Below, one piece after another: positions 17,254-26,020 of a stretch of DNA of 64,000 nucleotides. Source of the DNA: Eutrophocola salsuginis (lineage in GTDB: Bacteria > Pseudomonadota > Gammaproteobacteria > Pseudomonadales > Pseudohongiellaceae); NCBI GenBank assembly GCA_038147195.1, contig JAYQTB010000004.1:868001-932000 (forward strand), written 5' to 3'. The notes beneath the pieces were generated by a model that worked only from the letters and a program-made list of their open reading frames with translations, was not told where the DNA came from and searched no databases. Position numbers and translations under genes: made by a program. Within the stretch, counting starts at the first letter, position 1, and every line of letters starts with the position of its first letter.

Positions 17254-18252
17254 TTAGTTAACGGTTCTGGACCAGTTAAAAAACAGAGACTCCAGAATCA
17301 GCAGCCCGTTTGGATTAGATTTGCTTTTCACAGCTTGCCTGGCCTTTAGCAGTTGTCTATAAAAGTCGTGCAGCTTCCTCAGACTAGCGGGGCTGCGAAA
17401 ATTTGCAGCCAGCGAATCCAGATCATGATCGAGGATGGCACTGGTTGAATCACTGGGCAGCGTCTGGTTATGTGCTAGGATGTCGGATGTGCACAACATC
17501 ATTGCCTCGATATTATCTTCAAGATCATAGCTTTCACATGCTGCGGCCGCTTCGGCAATGCCGATTTCATCACGCATGAGTTTTTCTAGGACATCATGCA
17601 ATACCGCTCGATCATGCACGGCATCCTCGTCGGCCAGAGCCAGCGCCCGCAGAGGGACATTGTTCGCCATGCGTAGCAATTCCGGGGCAGATACACGAAT
17701 ATTCTTTGTCCCCAGCCAGGGAATAACAACGGCTGGAGTTGGTCGATTGAAACTGATGCTGTGGCAGCGGCTGCGGATAGTGGCCATCAATAATGCGGGC
17801 TGGTGTGAAACGAGGATCAGTAAGGTATTGCGGGATGGTTCTTCCAGGACCTTGAGCAAGGCATTGGCGCTGCTGATATTCATGGCTTCAGCGGGTCTTA
17901 TCAGAACAATCTTGTAGCCACCCCGCTGCGAAGTTTTATTTATAAATTCAATGGTTTCACGAATCTGGTCAATCTTGATTTCACTGGAGTCCACCGGCTG
18001 AATAAGCTTCATGTCCGGGTGAGTGCCGGCTGCCAGTAACTGGCATTCACGACAGTGGCCGCAGGGTTGATCTTCGTGCTTCTCGGTGCACAAAAGGTAA
18101 TGGGCGAAATGCCGTGCAAGCGCCAGTTTGCCAAGACCCTCCTGGCCTCCGAAAAGATAGGCATGGGCAAGCTTTTCGTTCGTGTTAAGTGCCAGGAGGT
18201 GACTATATTTCTCCTTCATCCAGGGCAGCAATTCTGTGACGTGTTCACTCAT
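17254..18252 (-). CDS. holB: DNA polymerase III delta-prime subunit
   Basis: A 332-residue clamp-loader subunit. The N-terminal AAA+ domain has FGGQEGLGKLALA, a P-loop-like segment, and a four-cysteine zinc module at C55, C64, C67 and C70, both characteristic of delta-prime. KVLEEPS and LVSHQPALLMATIRSRCHSI match the delta-prime SRC region (arginine finger in SRC). It helps load the beta clamp. It lies 11 bases after tmk at the end of the fabF-pabC-mltG-tmk-holB transcript, the usual gammaproteobacterial arrangement. Confidence 0.94.
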   Translation of the reverse strand: MSEHVTELLPWMKEKYSHLLALNTNEKLAHAYLFGGQEGLGKLALARHFAHYLLCTEKHEDQPCGHCRECQLLAAGTHPDMKLIQPVDSSEIKIDQIRETIEFINKTSQRGGYKIVLIRPAEAMNISSANALLKVLEEPSRNTLLILVSHQPALLMATIRSRCHSISFNRPTPAVVIPWLGTKNIRVSAPELLRMANNVPLRALALADEDAVHDRAVLHDVLEKLMRDEIGIAEAAAACESYDLEDNIEAMMLCTSDILAHNQTLPSDSTSAILDHDLDSLAANFRSPASLRKLHDFYRQLLKARQAVKSKSNPNGLLILESLFFNWSRTVN

Positions 18253-18263
18253 GGGTCGATTCT

Positions 18264-18929
18264 TTATGCCGGCAATGTCAGAGCCAGGTTGAAATGGGCA
18301 TTCACCCTGTTCAGTATTGCCTGACTGACATTTACCATGCTACCTGACGCATCGATCAGCACGCGTGAATCCGGTGAAGCGCTTGCTAATTGCCGAAAAC
18401 CGTCCCTGACCCTGGCTTGGTAATCGAGGCCTTTCTGCTCAAAACGGTCTTCGTGGCTGCCGCGTGCATCAGCCCGTTCCAGCGAGACCGCCGGATCGAG
18501 ATCAAGAATTAGTGTCAGGTCAGGACTGAAATCACCTACGACCTTGTTATGGATGCTTTCCACTGTGTCCAGGCCAAGTCCACCGGCTACTCCCTGGAAG
18601 GCCCTTGAGGAATCAGCGAACCGGTCGGAAATAACCCAGATACCTTGATTTAATGCTGGCCAGATGGTTTCCACCAGGTGTGAACGACGTGCAGCATAGA
18701 TCAACAGCAATTCTGTCATGTCATCCCAGCGTCCCACATCACCCTCGACGATCAGGCGCCGGATCTCCTCAGCCCCGGCTGAACCGCCAGGTTCGCGGGT
18801 AAGAAGCACTGGCAGTCCGGCTGCTTCCATGGCGTAGAGCAACATCCTACTCTGGACTCCCTTACCGGCTCCATCCACACCTTCGAACACGATGAATCCC
18901 GCTGTTGCGGAACTAGACTGGGTTGTCAT
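18264..18929 (-). CDS. tmk: Thymidylate kinase
   Basis: A 221-residue dTMP kinase with P-loop EGVDGAGKG at residues 16-24. The DR motif is in ISDRFADSSRAFQG and the TREPGG motif is LTREPGGSAGAEEI. It phosphorylates dTMP to dTDP. An N-terminal tail of about ten polar residues precedes the P-loop strand. It starts 5 bases after the mltG stop, indicating tight co-transcription. Confidence 0.95.
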   Translation of the reverse strand: MTTQSSSATAGFIVFEGVDGAGKGVQSRMLLYAMEAAGLPVLLTREPGGSAGAEEIRRLIVEGDVGRWDDMTELLLIYAARRSHLVETIWPALNQGIWVISDRFADSSRAFQGVAGGLGLDTVESIHNKVVGDFSPDLTLILDLDPAVSLERADARGSHEDRFEQKGLDYQARVRDGFRQLASASPDSRVLIDASGSMVNVSQAILNRVNAHFNLALTLPA

Positions 18930-18934
18930 TGATC

Positions 18935-19954
18935 CTACTGCCTGCCTAACTGGTACTGCTGAACGGCACGCTCATGTTCCTCCAGGGTGGAGGAAAACTG
19001 GTGACTGCCGTCACCTCGCGCAACAAAGTAGAGTGTATCACCTTGGTTGGGATGCAGGCTCGCATGAATGGACTCCCTACCCGGCAAAGCGATTGGTGTC
19101 GGCGGCAGTCCTGCATTGAGATATGTATTGTATGGTGTCTGCCGGCGCAGGTCGGCGCGGGTCAGGTCGCCGGTATAGCTTTCGCCCATTCCATATATCA
19201 CCGTGGGATCTGTCTGTAGGCGCATGCCCTGCTGCAGCCTCCGGACAAAGACGCCGGCTATCTGTTGACGTTCCGATGCCAGTGCGGTTTCCTTTTCAAT
19301 GATCGATGCCATGATCAGTGCGTCATACTCGCTATCATAGGGTAGGCCGTCATCACGCCCGGGCCATTCGGCAGCAAGAACTTCCTGCATTTTCCGAAAG
19401 GCCCGTCGCAGCAAATCACTGTCCGTCATACCGGAACTGAAGTTGTAGGTGTCGGGAAAAATCATACCCTCCGGGTATGCAGATGTGCCCAGGAGTGACT
19501 GCAGGCCCTCATGATCTGCAGGATCGAGCGATGGCGTAATGACCGGGTGGGACTGGATAGCGTCCAGCGCCTGTGCGAGGGTCCAACCTTCAAGCACGAC
19601 AATCTGGTGTACGATAACATCCCCGTTGACCAACTTAGCCAGCAGGTCGCGTGACGTCATGCCGGGCGTAAGGGCATATTCCCCAGCCTTGATATCGTTG
19701 GCACCGCCACTGAGCCGGGCATACAGCCGGATATCGAACGGGTATGCAATGATGCCGGCGTTGGCCAGCCGTGTAACAAGCCGATTGAAAGTGACTCCGG
19801 CACTGACGTCAATCGTGTCACTCTCTGCAAGAACAAGCGGTGCATTGACTTGCTGCATGAAAAAGACAACCCGCAACACAGCACAGGCGATGATGATCCA
19901 TCCCCAGAACAGCAGCTGTTTTTTGCTGACTCGCACCTTGCGTCCACCTTGCAT
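18935..19954 (-). CDS. mltG: Endolytic transglycosylase MltG
   Basis: A 339-residue YceG-fold protein with one N-terminal membrane anchor (about residues 14-33), then a LysM-like region and the catalytic domain. The catalytic glutamate is E220 in ASIIEKETAL, matching E. coli MltG E218. YPEGMIFPDTYNF and LQTDPTVIYGMG are family hallmarks, as is the TPYNTYLNAGLPPTPI segment. It cleaves nascent peptidoglycan strands at the membrane and so limits glycan length. It lies 31 bases after pabC in the canonical order. Confidence 0.95.
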   Translation of the reverse strand: MQGGRKVRVSKKQLLFWGWIIIACAVLRVVFFMQQVNAPLVLAESDTIDVSAGVTFNRLVTRLANAGIIAYPFDIRLYARLSGGANDIKAGEYALTPGMTSRDLLAKLVNGDVIVHQIVVLEGWTLAQALDAIQSHPVITPSLDPADHEGLQSLLGTSAYPEGMIFPDTYNFSSGMTDSDLLRRAFRKMQEVLAAEWPGRDDGLPYDSEYDALIMASIIEKETALASERQQIAGVFVRRLQQGMRLQTDPTVIYGMGESYTGDLTRADLRRQTPYNTYLNAGLPPTPIALPGRESIHASLHPNQGDTLYFVARGDGSHQFSSTLEEHERAVQQYQLGRQ

Positions 19955-19985
19955 TAATTTACGGCTTTCGGTTTACGTAGTTTCA

Positions 19986-20813
19986 CTAGTCCTGGTTATC
20001 AAGTAGCTTCTCGAACAGTTCCGCACAGGAATTGCAAAATCGGCGATTCACGGGGTCGAATCGCACGCGTTTATCCCCGGAAACTAGGGTATTAACCGGC
20101 CAAATACCGTTGATGCTATTGCAGAAGAATACCTCCTCTGCATGACAAAGCCTGTCCAGGGTACATTCTTCCACTTCGGAGACTATACCAAGTACTTCCA
20201 TGATGTAATTGCGTAGTGTGCCCGCCACTCCTGCCTGGGAGAGTGCCGGTGTCATGAGTTGGCCCGATTCTGCCCAGAAAACGTTGCTGCGAGTACCTTC
20301 GATCACATGGTCCAATGTATCCAGCATGAGCCCTTCCATAAATCCGTCATCAGGCCACTCAAGGGAAGCCAATACCTGTTCCAGTCGATTGAGATGCTTG
20401 ATGCCAGCCAGTGCAGGCTGCATCGCTAGGCGCTGTTGGCAAACGAAAACATCAATGCCAATACTGGGTTGTGTCGCGCTGTAATCAGGCAGTTCATGAA
20501 GGCTGACAATGCGTGTTGGTACCGTTATGCCAGTAGGCATATAGCCCCTGCCCCCGCTACCGCGTGTGACGATGATTTTCAGGATACCCTGCGCTGGTAA
20601 TTTGGGTATCAGCTGTGCGACATGCTGATCGAGCAGCGTGCGTTCGAGGGAAATCTTAAGGCGACGGGTTCCCAGTAGCAGGCGTTCGAGATGCCGGTCC
20701 AGCAGCACGGGCTTGTGATTACTGATTCGGATGGTTTCAAAAACGCCGTCACCGTATGCCAGCCCACGGTCACTGATGGTGATGGTATCCTGGGGTTCTC
20801 CGTTTACGGGCAT
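19986..20813 (-). CDS. pabC: Aminodeoxychorismate lyase PabC
   Basis: A 275-residue fold-type IV PLP enzyme that converts 4-amino-4-deoxychorismate to 4-aminobenzoate and pyruvate. The PLP lysine is K139 in GIKHLNRLEQVLA, and the N-terminal DRGLAYGDGVFETIRI is typical of the family. It uses the product of PabB, whose gene is at 5354-6754. It is 8 bases after fabF. Another fold-type IV enzyme, ilvE, is in the window, but context and length support PabC here. Confidence 0.93.
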   Translation of the reverse strand: MPVNGEPQDTITISDRGLAYGDGVFETIRISNHKPVLLDRHLERLLLGTRRLKISLERTLLDQHVAQLIPKLPAQGILKIIVTRGSGGRGYMPTGITVPTRIVSLHELPDYSATQPSIGIDVFVCQQRLAMQPALAGIKHLNRLEQVLASLEWPDDGFMEGLMLDTLDHVIEGTRSNVFWAESGQLMTPALSQAGVAGTLRNYIMEVLGIVSEVEECTLDRLCHAEEVFFCNSINGIWPVNTLVSGDKRVRFDPVNRRFCNSCAELFEKLLDNQD

Positions 20814-20821
20814 GGGAGTGC

Positions 20822-22060
20822 TCAGACTCGGGTAAAGATCAGGCTGCCGTTGGTGCCACCAAAGCCGAAGGAGTTGCTCATGACAGCATCCATCGACATG
20901 TCTCGTGCCGTATTTGGCACGTAATCGAGATCACAGCCAGCACCGGGATTGTCCAGGTTGATGGTGGGCGGCGCGACACTGTCACGCATGCTGAGGATGG
21001 AAAAGATCGCTTCCACGGCGCCTGTGGCGCCCAGAGAATGACCGATCATTGACTTGATGGAACTGATGGCAAGCTTGTCGGCGTGATGGCCAAAAACTTT
21101 CCTGATAGCCATAGTCTCCGCCAAGTCACCTGCCATAGTAGATGTGCCATGGGCGTTAATGTACTGTACTTGTTCAGGATTCAGGCCAGCATCGTTCAGG
21201 GCGTTCTGCATGCACTGGGCTGCACCAGCCCCGTCTTCGGATGGTGATGTGATGTGGTAGGCGTCGCCGCTCATACCAAACCCGGAAACTTCAGCATAAA
21301 TGGTTGCACCGCGTTTCCTCGCGGCTTCATATTCTTCCAGCACCAGGATGCCGGCACCGTCGCTGAGGACAAAACCGTCACGGTCAGTGTCCCATGGCCT
21401 GCTGGCAGCAGTTGGGTCATCGTTGCGCGTAGACAATGCTCTAGCGGCGCAGAAACCGCCAAGTCCAGCTTTGGACAGGGGTTTTTCCGCACCGCCGGCC
21501 ACCATGGCATCGGCATCGCCGTACGCAATCATGCGAGCGGCTAGTCCTATGCAGTGGGTTCCGGTGGTGCAGGCCGTGGAAATAGCAAGGTTGGGCCCTT
21601 TCAAGTCGAATTCGATGGAAAGCGTTCCGGATACCATGTTGATGATAGAACCTGGTACGAAATAGGGGGAAATCTTGCGAGGCCCCTTGTCCTTGATCAG
21701 TTCGACCGTGTTCTCGATGTTGGTCAGGCCACCAATACCAGAGCCGATGGCGACACCGACCTTAAGGGGGGAATAACCAGCACCTTTAAATCCCGCGTCT
21801 GCCATAGCTTGCTTGCCTGCTGCGATGCCGTAATGCAGGAACTCGTCCATGCGACGGGCTTCGCGCTGCGGCATGTAATCCTCGACATTAAAGTCCCTAA
21901 TCAGGCCGCCGAAGCGAGTGCTGAAGGCAGATGCATCGAACTCATCGATGGCTGAAATACCGCTTTTACCGGCCTTTAGACTTTCCCAGGTCGCCTGTAC
22001 GTTGCTCGCAAGCGGCGTTATGGCGCCCATGCCAGTGACAACTACTCTTCTTCTGGACAA
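20822..22060 (-). CDS. fabF: Beta-ketoacyl-ACP synthase II
   Basis: A 412-residue thiolase-fold condensing enzyme. The nucleophile is C164 in STACTTGTHCIG, and the active-site histidines are in NAHGTSTMAGD and MIGHSLGATGA. It begins RRRVVVTGMGAITPLA and ends in NSFGFGGTNGSLI. FabF extends acyl-ACP with malonyl-ACP and elongates palmitoleate to cis-vaccenate. It follows acpP but is separated by a strong terminator, so it likely has some independent promoter activity or relies on read-through. Confidence 0.97.
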   Translation of the reverse strand: MSRRRVVVTGMGAITPLASNVQATWESLKAGKSGISAIDEFDASAFSTRFGGLIRDFNVEDYMPQREARRMDEFLHYGIAAGKQAMADAGFKGAGYSPLKVGVAIGSGIGGLTNIENTVELIKDKGPRKISPYFVPGSIINMVSGTLSIEFDLKGPNLAISTACTTGTHCIGLAARMIAYGDADAMVAGGAEKPLSKAGLGGFCAARALSTRNDDPTAASRPWDTDRDGFVLSDGAGILVLEEYEAARKRGATIYAEVSGFGMSGDAYHITSPSEDGAGAAQCMQNALNDAGLNPEQVQYINAHGTSTMAGDLAETMAIRKVFGHHADKLAISSIKSMIGHSLGATGAVEAIFSILSMRDSVAPPTINLDNPGAGCDLDYVPNTARDMSMDAVMSNSFGFGGTNGSLIFTRV

Positions 22061-22175
22061 AAAGTGGTTCCTCGATGCTATTGCCGGCTAAATATACTGA
22101 ATTACCTTGCCATTAAACAACGTGGATTGCGGTACCAAGCTGATTACTTTCGGGAGTTACACCCGCGGCAATAAA

Positions 22176-22207
22176 AAAGCTACTTTCGGGCTGCCGAAAG
22201 TAGCTTT
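22176..22207 (-). terminator. Rho-independent terminator after acpP
   Basis: AAAGCTACTTTCGG (22176-22189) pairs perfectly with CCGAAAGTAGCTTT (22194-22207) around a 4-base loop. On the minus strand the stem ends in TTTTTTA. It lies between the acpP stop and the fabF start, and would let acpP be expressed far above fabF. Confidence 0.9.
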
Positions 22208-22228
22208 GGATTGGGTGTTCTATTTTTC

Positions 22229-22462
22229 TTACAGGTGTTCGTTGACGTAGTTGATGGCCAGTTGAACAGTGGTGATCTTTTCGGCTTCTTCGTCTGGAAT
22301 TTCGGTTTCGAATTCTTCTTCCAGGGCCATGACCAGTTCTACGGTGTCCAGGGAGTCTGCTCCGAGGTCCTCTACGAAAGATGATGTGCTTTTAACTTCT
22401 TCTTCTTTGACTCCGAGTTGTTCTGCGACAATCTTCTTCACTCGTTCTTCAACGCTACTCAT
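22229..22462 (-). CDS. acpP: Acyl carrier protein
   Basis: A 77-residue, highly acidic protein. The phosphopantetheine attachment serine is S37 in LGADSLDTVELVM. The sequence is close to E. coli AcpP throughout, including EEEFETEIPDEEAEKITTV. It carries acyl chains for FabD, FabG and FabF encoded around it. It has its own promoter (22569-22597) and its own strong terminator, so it forms a separate high-level unit inside the fab cluster. Confidence 0.98.
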   Translation of the reverse strand: MSSVEERVKKIVAEQLGVKEEEVKSTSSFVEDLGADSLDTVELVMALEEEFETEIPDEEAEKITTVQLAINYVNEHL

Positions 22463-22568
22463 ATTATTCTTAGCTCCTGTGGCTCCTAATAAACAAATAC
22501 TAGATAAAAGTGTGAATTCTTAATTAATTCGTATAACTGGGCTCGGGGTCCTGCCAGATAATCAGAGC

Positions 22569-22597
22569 AGTTTACCGTAACTTAATTAATTATGTAA
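22569..22597 (-). promoter_or_regulatory. Candidate acpP promoter
   Basis: On the minus strand TTACAT (22597-22592) and TAAACT (22574-22569) are separated by exactly 17 bases in the 218-bp, AT-rich spacer between fabG and acpP. This gives a leader of about 100 bases. A small dyad AATATCC-CGTA-GGATATT nearer fabG may be a weak fabG terminator. Confidence 0.45.
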
Positions 22598-22680
22598 TCT
22601 TAAAAATTCGTTAATTTACGGCTGAAAAAATATTTGTATTTCAATATCCTACGGGATATTTAACGTACATTTTTTGGTTA

Positions 22681-23424
22681 TCAGCCCATATACATTCCAC
22701 CGTTTACGTGCACGGTTTCACCGGTTATGTAACCAGCCTGATCTGACGCTAGAAATGCCACCACGGCGGCAATTTCATTGGGTTGTCCGTAACGCGCCAG
22801 CGGAATCTTTGACAGCAGCAAGTTGGTCTGTTCTTCACTGAGTTCCCTTGTCATGTCGGTATCGATGAAACCAGGCGCTACCGTATTGACAGTAATACCC
22901 CGAGAACCAATTTCAATCGCCAACGCGCGGGAAAATCCTTCCAGTCCTGCCTTGGCAGCCGCATAGTTCGACTGCCCGATGTTCCCGCTTGAAGCAACCA
23001 CTGAACTGATGCTGATGATGCGTCCCCAGCGCGCTTTAGTCATGCTCCTGACCATTGCTTTGGACATGCGGTAAATCGATCCCAGGTTGGTGTTTATGAC
23101 CTGGCCCCATTCATCGCTTTTCATGCGTATGAGGATATTGTCACGTGTGATGCCGGCATTGTTCACCAGGATGGCAACCGGTCCGTAATTTTCCTGCACG
23201 GCATCGGCAAATGCTTCGACTGAAGCATCCGACTCCACGTCCAAGCGAAAGCCCTGCCCTTCGATCCCGTTTTCAGCCAGGTAATCGGAGATTCCTTGAG
23301 CACCATGGTCGGTAGTCGCCGTACCAATGACGGTGGCATTCTGGCCAAGTGCCAGGGCAATCGACTTCCCAATGCCCCTGGAGGCTCCGGTCACGACGGC
23401 AATTTTTTTCACTGAATCATTCAT
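22681..23424 (-). CDS. fabG: 3-oxoacyl-ACP reductase FabG
   Basis: A 247-residue short-chain dehydrogenase. The NADPH-binding motif is TGASRGIG (12-19), NNAG is at about 88-91, and the catalytic Tyr154/Lys158 pair is in SNYAAAKAG. It reduces beta-ketoacyl-ACP in fatty acid elongation. It lies 18 bases after fabD and ends upstream of an AT-rich spacer before acpP. Position between fabD and acpP excludes other SDRs. Confidence 0.96.
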   Translation of the reverse strand: MNDSVKKIAVVTGASRGIGKSIALALGQNATVIGTATTDHGAQGISDYLAENGIEGQGFRLDVESDASVEAFADAVQENYGPVAILVNNAGITRDNILIRMKSDEWGQVINTNLGSIYRMSKAMVRSMTKARWGRIISISSVVASSGNIGQSNYAAAKAGLEGFSRALAIEIGSRGITVNTVAPGFIDTDMTRELSEEQTNLLLSKIPLARYGQPNEIAAVVAFLASDQAGYITGETVHVNGGMYMG

Positions 23425-23442
23425 GGGAATTTCCTTGCTTGA

Positions 23443-24390
23443 TCAGGCGGCGCCGGTCTCTGCCAGTGCTGCTTCGAGGGTGGCATGATCATTAACCGTC
23501 ATGGCGCTCATTTCGGCGTTGATGCGTTTGTTTAGGCTGCTAAGTACGCGTCCTGGCCCGATTTCCAGAACATTGGAAATGCCAGCTTCGGCGAAGCGGT
23601 TGATGGTATCCACCCAGAGCACGGGATTGTATATTTGGCTGACGAGGTTGTTACGAATGGCGTCGGGATCAGAGGGTGTCTCAAGGCCGAAATTCTGCAG
23701 TACGGGTACCCGGGGCACTTGGAAACTGACGGCAGCCAAATCCGCGGCAAAATTCTCGGCAGCAGGCTTCATGAGTCGAGAATGGAATGGCGCGGAAACC
23801 GGCAATGGCAAGGCGCGCTTGGCGCCGACAGCCTTGCATAGTTCAGAGGCCCTGGCTACTGCTTCGGCATGTCCGGCAATAACTACCTGGCCGGGGGAAT
23901 TGAAATTCACCGCGGCCACTTCCTGTGATTGCCGGGCTTCGTCACAGGCCGCAATAGCCTTCTCATCGTCAAGACCGACTATAGCCGCCATCGCACCAAC
24001 ACCCACGGGTACGGCTGACTGCATGTACTGACCACGTTTTTGTACCAGCTCCACGGCATCGGTAAAGGCAATAGCACCGGCACACGTGAGCGCGGAATAT
24101 TCGCCGAGGCTGTGACCAGCCATGATGGCCGGATCGGCACCGCCCTGCTCCTGCCATAGGCGCCAGATTGCGACGGAGGCGGTTAGAATGGCAGGTTGCG
24201 TGATATGGGTTAGTGCGAGTTCTTCTTCCGGACCCGACTGGACGAGCGCCCAGAGATTATATCCGAGAACTTCACTGGCCTCGTCAAACGTCGCCTGAAC
24301 ACCGCTGAAGGCTTCTGCCAGTTCACTCAGCATGCCCACTTTCTGTGAGCCCTGCCCTGGGAAAATGAATCCGGTATTGCCCATTTTCAT
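23443..24390 (-). CDS. fabD: Malonyl-CoA:ACP transacylase FabD
   Basis: About 315 residues from the ATG at 24390 (MKMGNTGFIFPGQGSQ). The start could also be the next methionine at 24384, while an in-frame extension to 24444 runs into the rpmF terminator. The nucleophile serine is in GHSLGEYSALTCAG and the conserved histidine is in APFHSRLMKPAA. It transfers malonyl from CoA to ACP. In most gammaproteobacteria fabD follows plsX and fabH; here it follows rpmF and a terminator directly. Confidence 0.95.
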   Translation of the reverse strand: MKMGNTGFIFPGQGSQKVGMLSELAEAFSGVQATFDEASEVLGYNLWALVQSGPEEELALTHITQPAILTASVAIWRLWQEQGGADPAIMAGHSLGEYSALTCAGAIAFTDAVELVQKRGQYMQSAVPVGVGAMAAIVGLDDEKAIAACDEARQSQEVAAVNFNSPGQVVIAGHAEAVARASELCKAVGAKRALPLPVSAPFHSRLMKPAAENFAADLAAVSFQVPRVPVLQNFGLETPSDPDAIRNNLVSQIYNPVLWVDTINRFAEAGISNVLEIGPGRVLSSLNKRINAEMSAMTVNDHATLEAALAETGAA

Positions 24391-24428
24391 AACGTGTAAT
24401 TCCCCCGCGGATGAATATCTATAAAACG

Positions 24429-24455
24429 GAAAGCAGCCCGTCATGAGCTGCTTTC
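24429..24455 (-). terminator. Terminator after rpmF
   Basis: GAAAGCAGC (24429-24437) pairs with GCTGCTTTC (24447-24455) around a 9-base loop, followed on the minus strand by CGTTTTAT. It separates yceD-rpmF from fabD, so fabD probably has its own promoter close by. Confidence 0.7.
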
Positions 24456-24498
24456 AGAATGATAAATCACCCAGGGGCCTTGACTCCTGGTTTCAGAT

Positions 24499-24678
24499 TC
24501 AGTCGTCGCTGTTGCGAACTATCTGCCTGCCCTTATAAAAGCCATCCGGTGTCATGTGATGACGGCGATGTCTTTCACCCGTTTCCGCGTCAGTGGATAC
24601 TGTCGCGGATTTTAGTGAATCATGCGCACGGCGCATGTTGCGTCTGGAGCGTGATACCTTGCTCTTTTGTACGGCCAT
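24499..24678 (-). CDS. rpmF: 50S ribosomal protein L32
   Basis: A 59-residue basic protein that I read by hand from the ATG at 24678 to a TGA at 24499. It begins MAVQKSKVSRSRRNMRRAHD and contains HRRHHMTPDGFYKGRQ, both clear L32 features. It lacks the CxxC zinc pairs of some L32 paralogues, as is usual for the gammaproteobacterial form. It lies 40 bases after yceD, the conserved partner in nearly all bacteria with this pair, and is followed by a terminator. Confidence 0.96.
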   Translation of the reverse strand: MAVQKSKVSRSRRNMRRAHDSLKSATVSTDAETGERHRRHHMTPDGFYKGRQIVRNSDD

Positions 24679-24718
24679 GGTTGTTACCTCGGTTTTACCT
24701 ATGCCTAATCGTTACCAG

Positions 24719-25330
24719 TCAGTCGTTGCCTATCTTGCTGTTCTTACTGCGCGTCTTGTTGAGCTGCTTACCATCCATGTGCAACTCTTGTCTAAGCTTT
24801 TCGAGGACGTCAATGCCCTTGATGTTAGCCTGTCCTGTTAGGACTACCTCCTGCGCCTTAGCATGTAATCTGTTCCAGGTTTCACTGCACTGTTCGTCGG
24901 CATGGCTTGCCACTATGGGCAAGCTCATGATCAGTTCATCCTCGATCACTGACAGAAGATTCAATTCGCCTTCATCGCAGACTATGATCTCCAGCCTGTC
25001 CAGTGGGTTAGCGGCGCTTTCGGCTATCCTGGCGGAATCCGCATCATTGGCGGCCACCTTTATATCCAGCGCCGATTCCAGGTCTACCGTGACCGGTTTC
25101 AGGCAGCGCTGGCATTCCAGGCTGACCCGGGCTGTCACTGTGCCGGTCAGGCAGCATGTGCCACTGGCATCCCTGTCAAAGCTTAAACATACCTTCGCCT
25201 GGCTATGATTTTCATCCAGGTACTCACTTAAACGCAGGAGTTTGCCAAGAGGTATGGAGCTGTTTATCGTTCCCTTTCTATCGCACCATTTTCGCGGTGA
25301 AACACGCTCCGGGAAGGGGTCAATCGACAT
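24719..25330 (-). CDS. yceD: YceD/DUF177 family protein (23S rRNA accumulation protein)
   Basis: A 203-residue protein of the DUF177 family, always found before rpmF. The conserved core is RVSLECQRCLKPVTVDLE, with a CxxC pair, and the distal acidic segment NLLSVIEDELIMSLPIV. E. coli YceD affects 23S rRNA accumulation; the molecular role is unsettled. The spacer of 87 bp to the divergent maf gene must contain both promoters. Confidence 0.9.
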   Translation of the reverse strand: MSIDPFPERVSPRKWCDRKGTINSSIPLGKLLRLSEYLDENHSQAKVCLSFDRDASGTCCLTGTVTARVSLECQRCLKPVTVDLESALDIKVAANDADSARIAESAANPLDRLEIIVCDEGELNLLSVIEDELIMSLPIVASHADEQCSETWNRLHAKAQEVVLTGQANIKGIDVLEKLRQELHMDGKQLNKTRSKNSKIGND

Positions 25331-25417
25331 AGGCGCGCATAATATGCATGAAGGGCCTCGCTGTCAAAGAAATTTGCCGTTTTTGGCCACAAAGCCATTG
25401 ATTATACTTGGATTGTT

Positions 25418-26020
25418 ATGAAGCTCGTTCTTGCCTCCTCATCACCCTACCGGGTCAAAATGCTCGCCCAGTTAAACTTGCCGTTTGAAATCAGTGTACC
25501 CGCCATCGATGAAAAGCCCCACGCAGATGAACGAGTCGATGATTACGTGCTCAGACTGGCACGGGCAAAGGCGCAGGCTGTGGCGGCGAGCCATCCGAAC
25601 AGCCTGGTCATCGGTTCCGATCAGGCGTGTACGCTGAACGGATTGATCCTGGGCAAGCCGGCGGATGCCGAGGCTGCCCGCAAACATCTGAAACTGTGCA
25701 GCGGGGCCTGGGTGGAGTTTCGTACCGGCCTTGCACTTCTGAACACAGGAACTGGCAAGATACATTTCTGCGTGGAAGGTTACCGGGTGAAGTTTCGTGT
25801 GCTGACTGATGCCGAAATCCTGGGCTACATCCAGCTGGACAATCCCCTTGATTGTGCCGGGTGTTTCAAGGTGGAGGCTGCAGGAATTGCCCTTTTTGAG
25901 GCACTTGATGGCCGGGATTACCACACCCTTCTCGGCCTCCCGATGATAGCGCTGGTCGATATGCTGCGGGAAGAAGGCCTCAACCCACTGCTTGCCCCAA
26001 GATCATTAGAGCCCGACTGA
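25418..26020 (+). CDS. Maf-family nucleotide pyrophosphatase (YceF-like)
   Basis: A 200-residue Maf/HAM1-fold protein. It starts MKLVLASSSPYRVKML, has the VIGSDQACTLNG segment and ends with LGLPMIALVDMLRE. YceF-group enzymes hydrolyse 7-methyl-GTP, and location beside yceD-rpmF matches E. coli yceF. The first residues and the SDQ motif (in place of the ADT of dTTP/UTP-specific Maf) support the YceF group. A -10-like TATACT (25403-25408) lies just upstream of the ATG. The 3' end overlaps the convergent rluC by 41 bases. Confidence 0.9.
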   Translation: MKLVLASSSPYRVKMLAQLNLPFEISVPAIDEKPHADERVDDYVLRLARAKAQAVAASHPNSLVIGSDQACTLNGLILGKPADAEAARKHLKLCSGAWVEFRTGLALLNTGTGKIHFCVEGYRVKFRVLTDAEILGYIQLDNPLDCAGCFKVEAAGIALFEALDGRDYHTLLGLPMIALVDMLREEGLNPLLAPRSLEPD

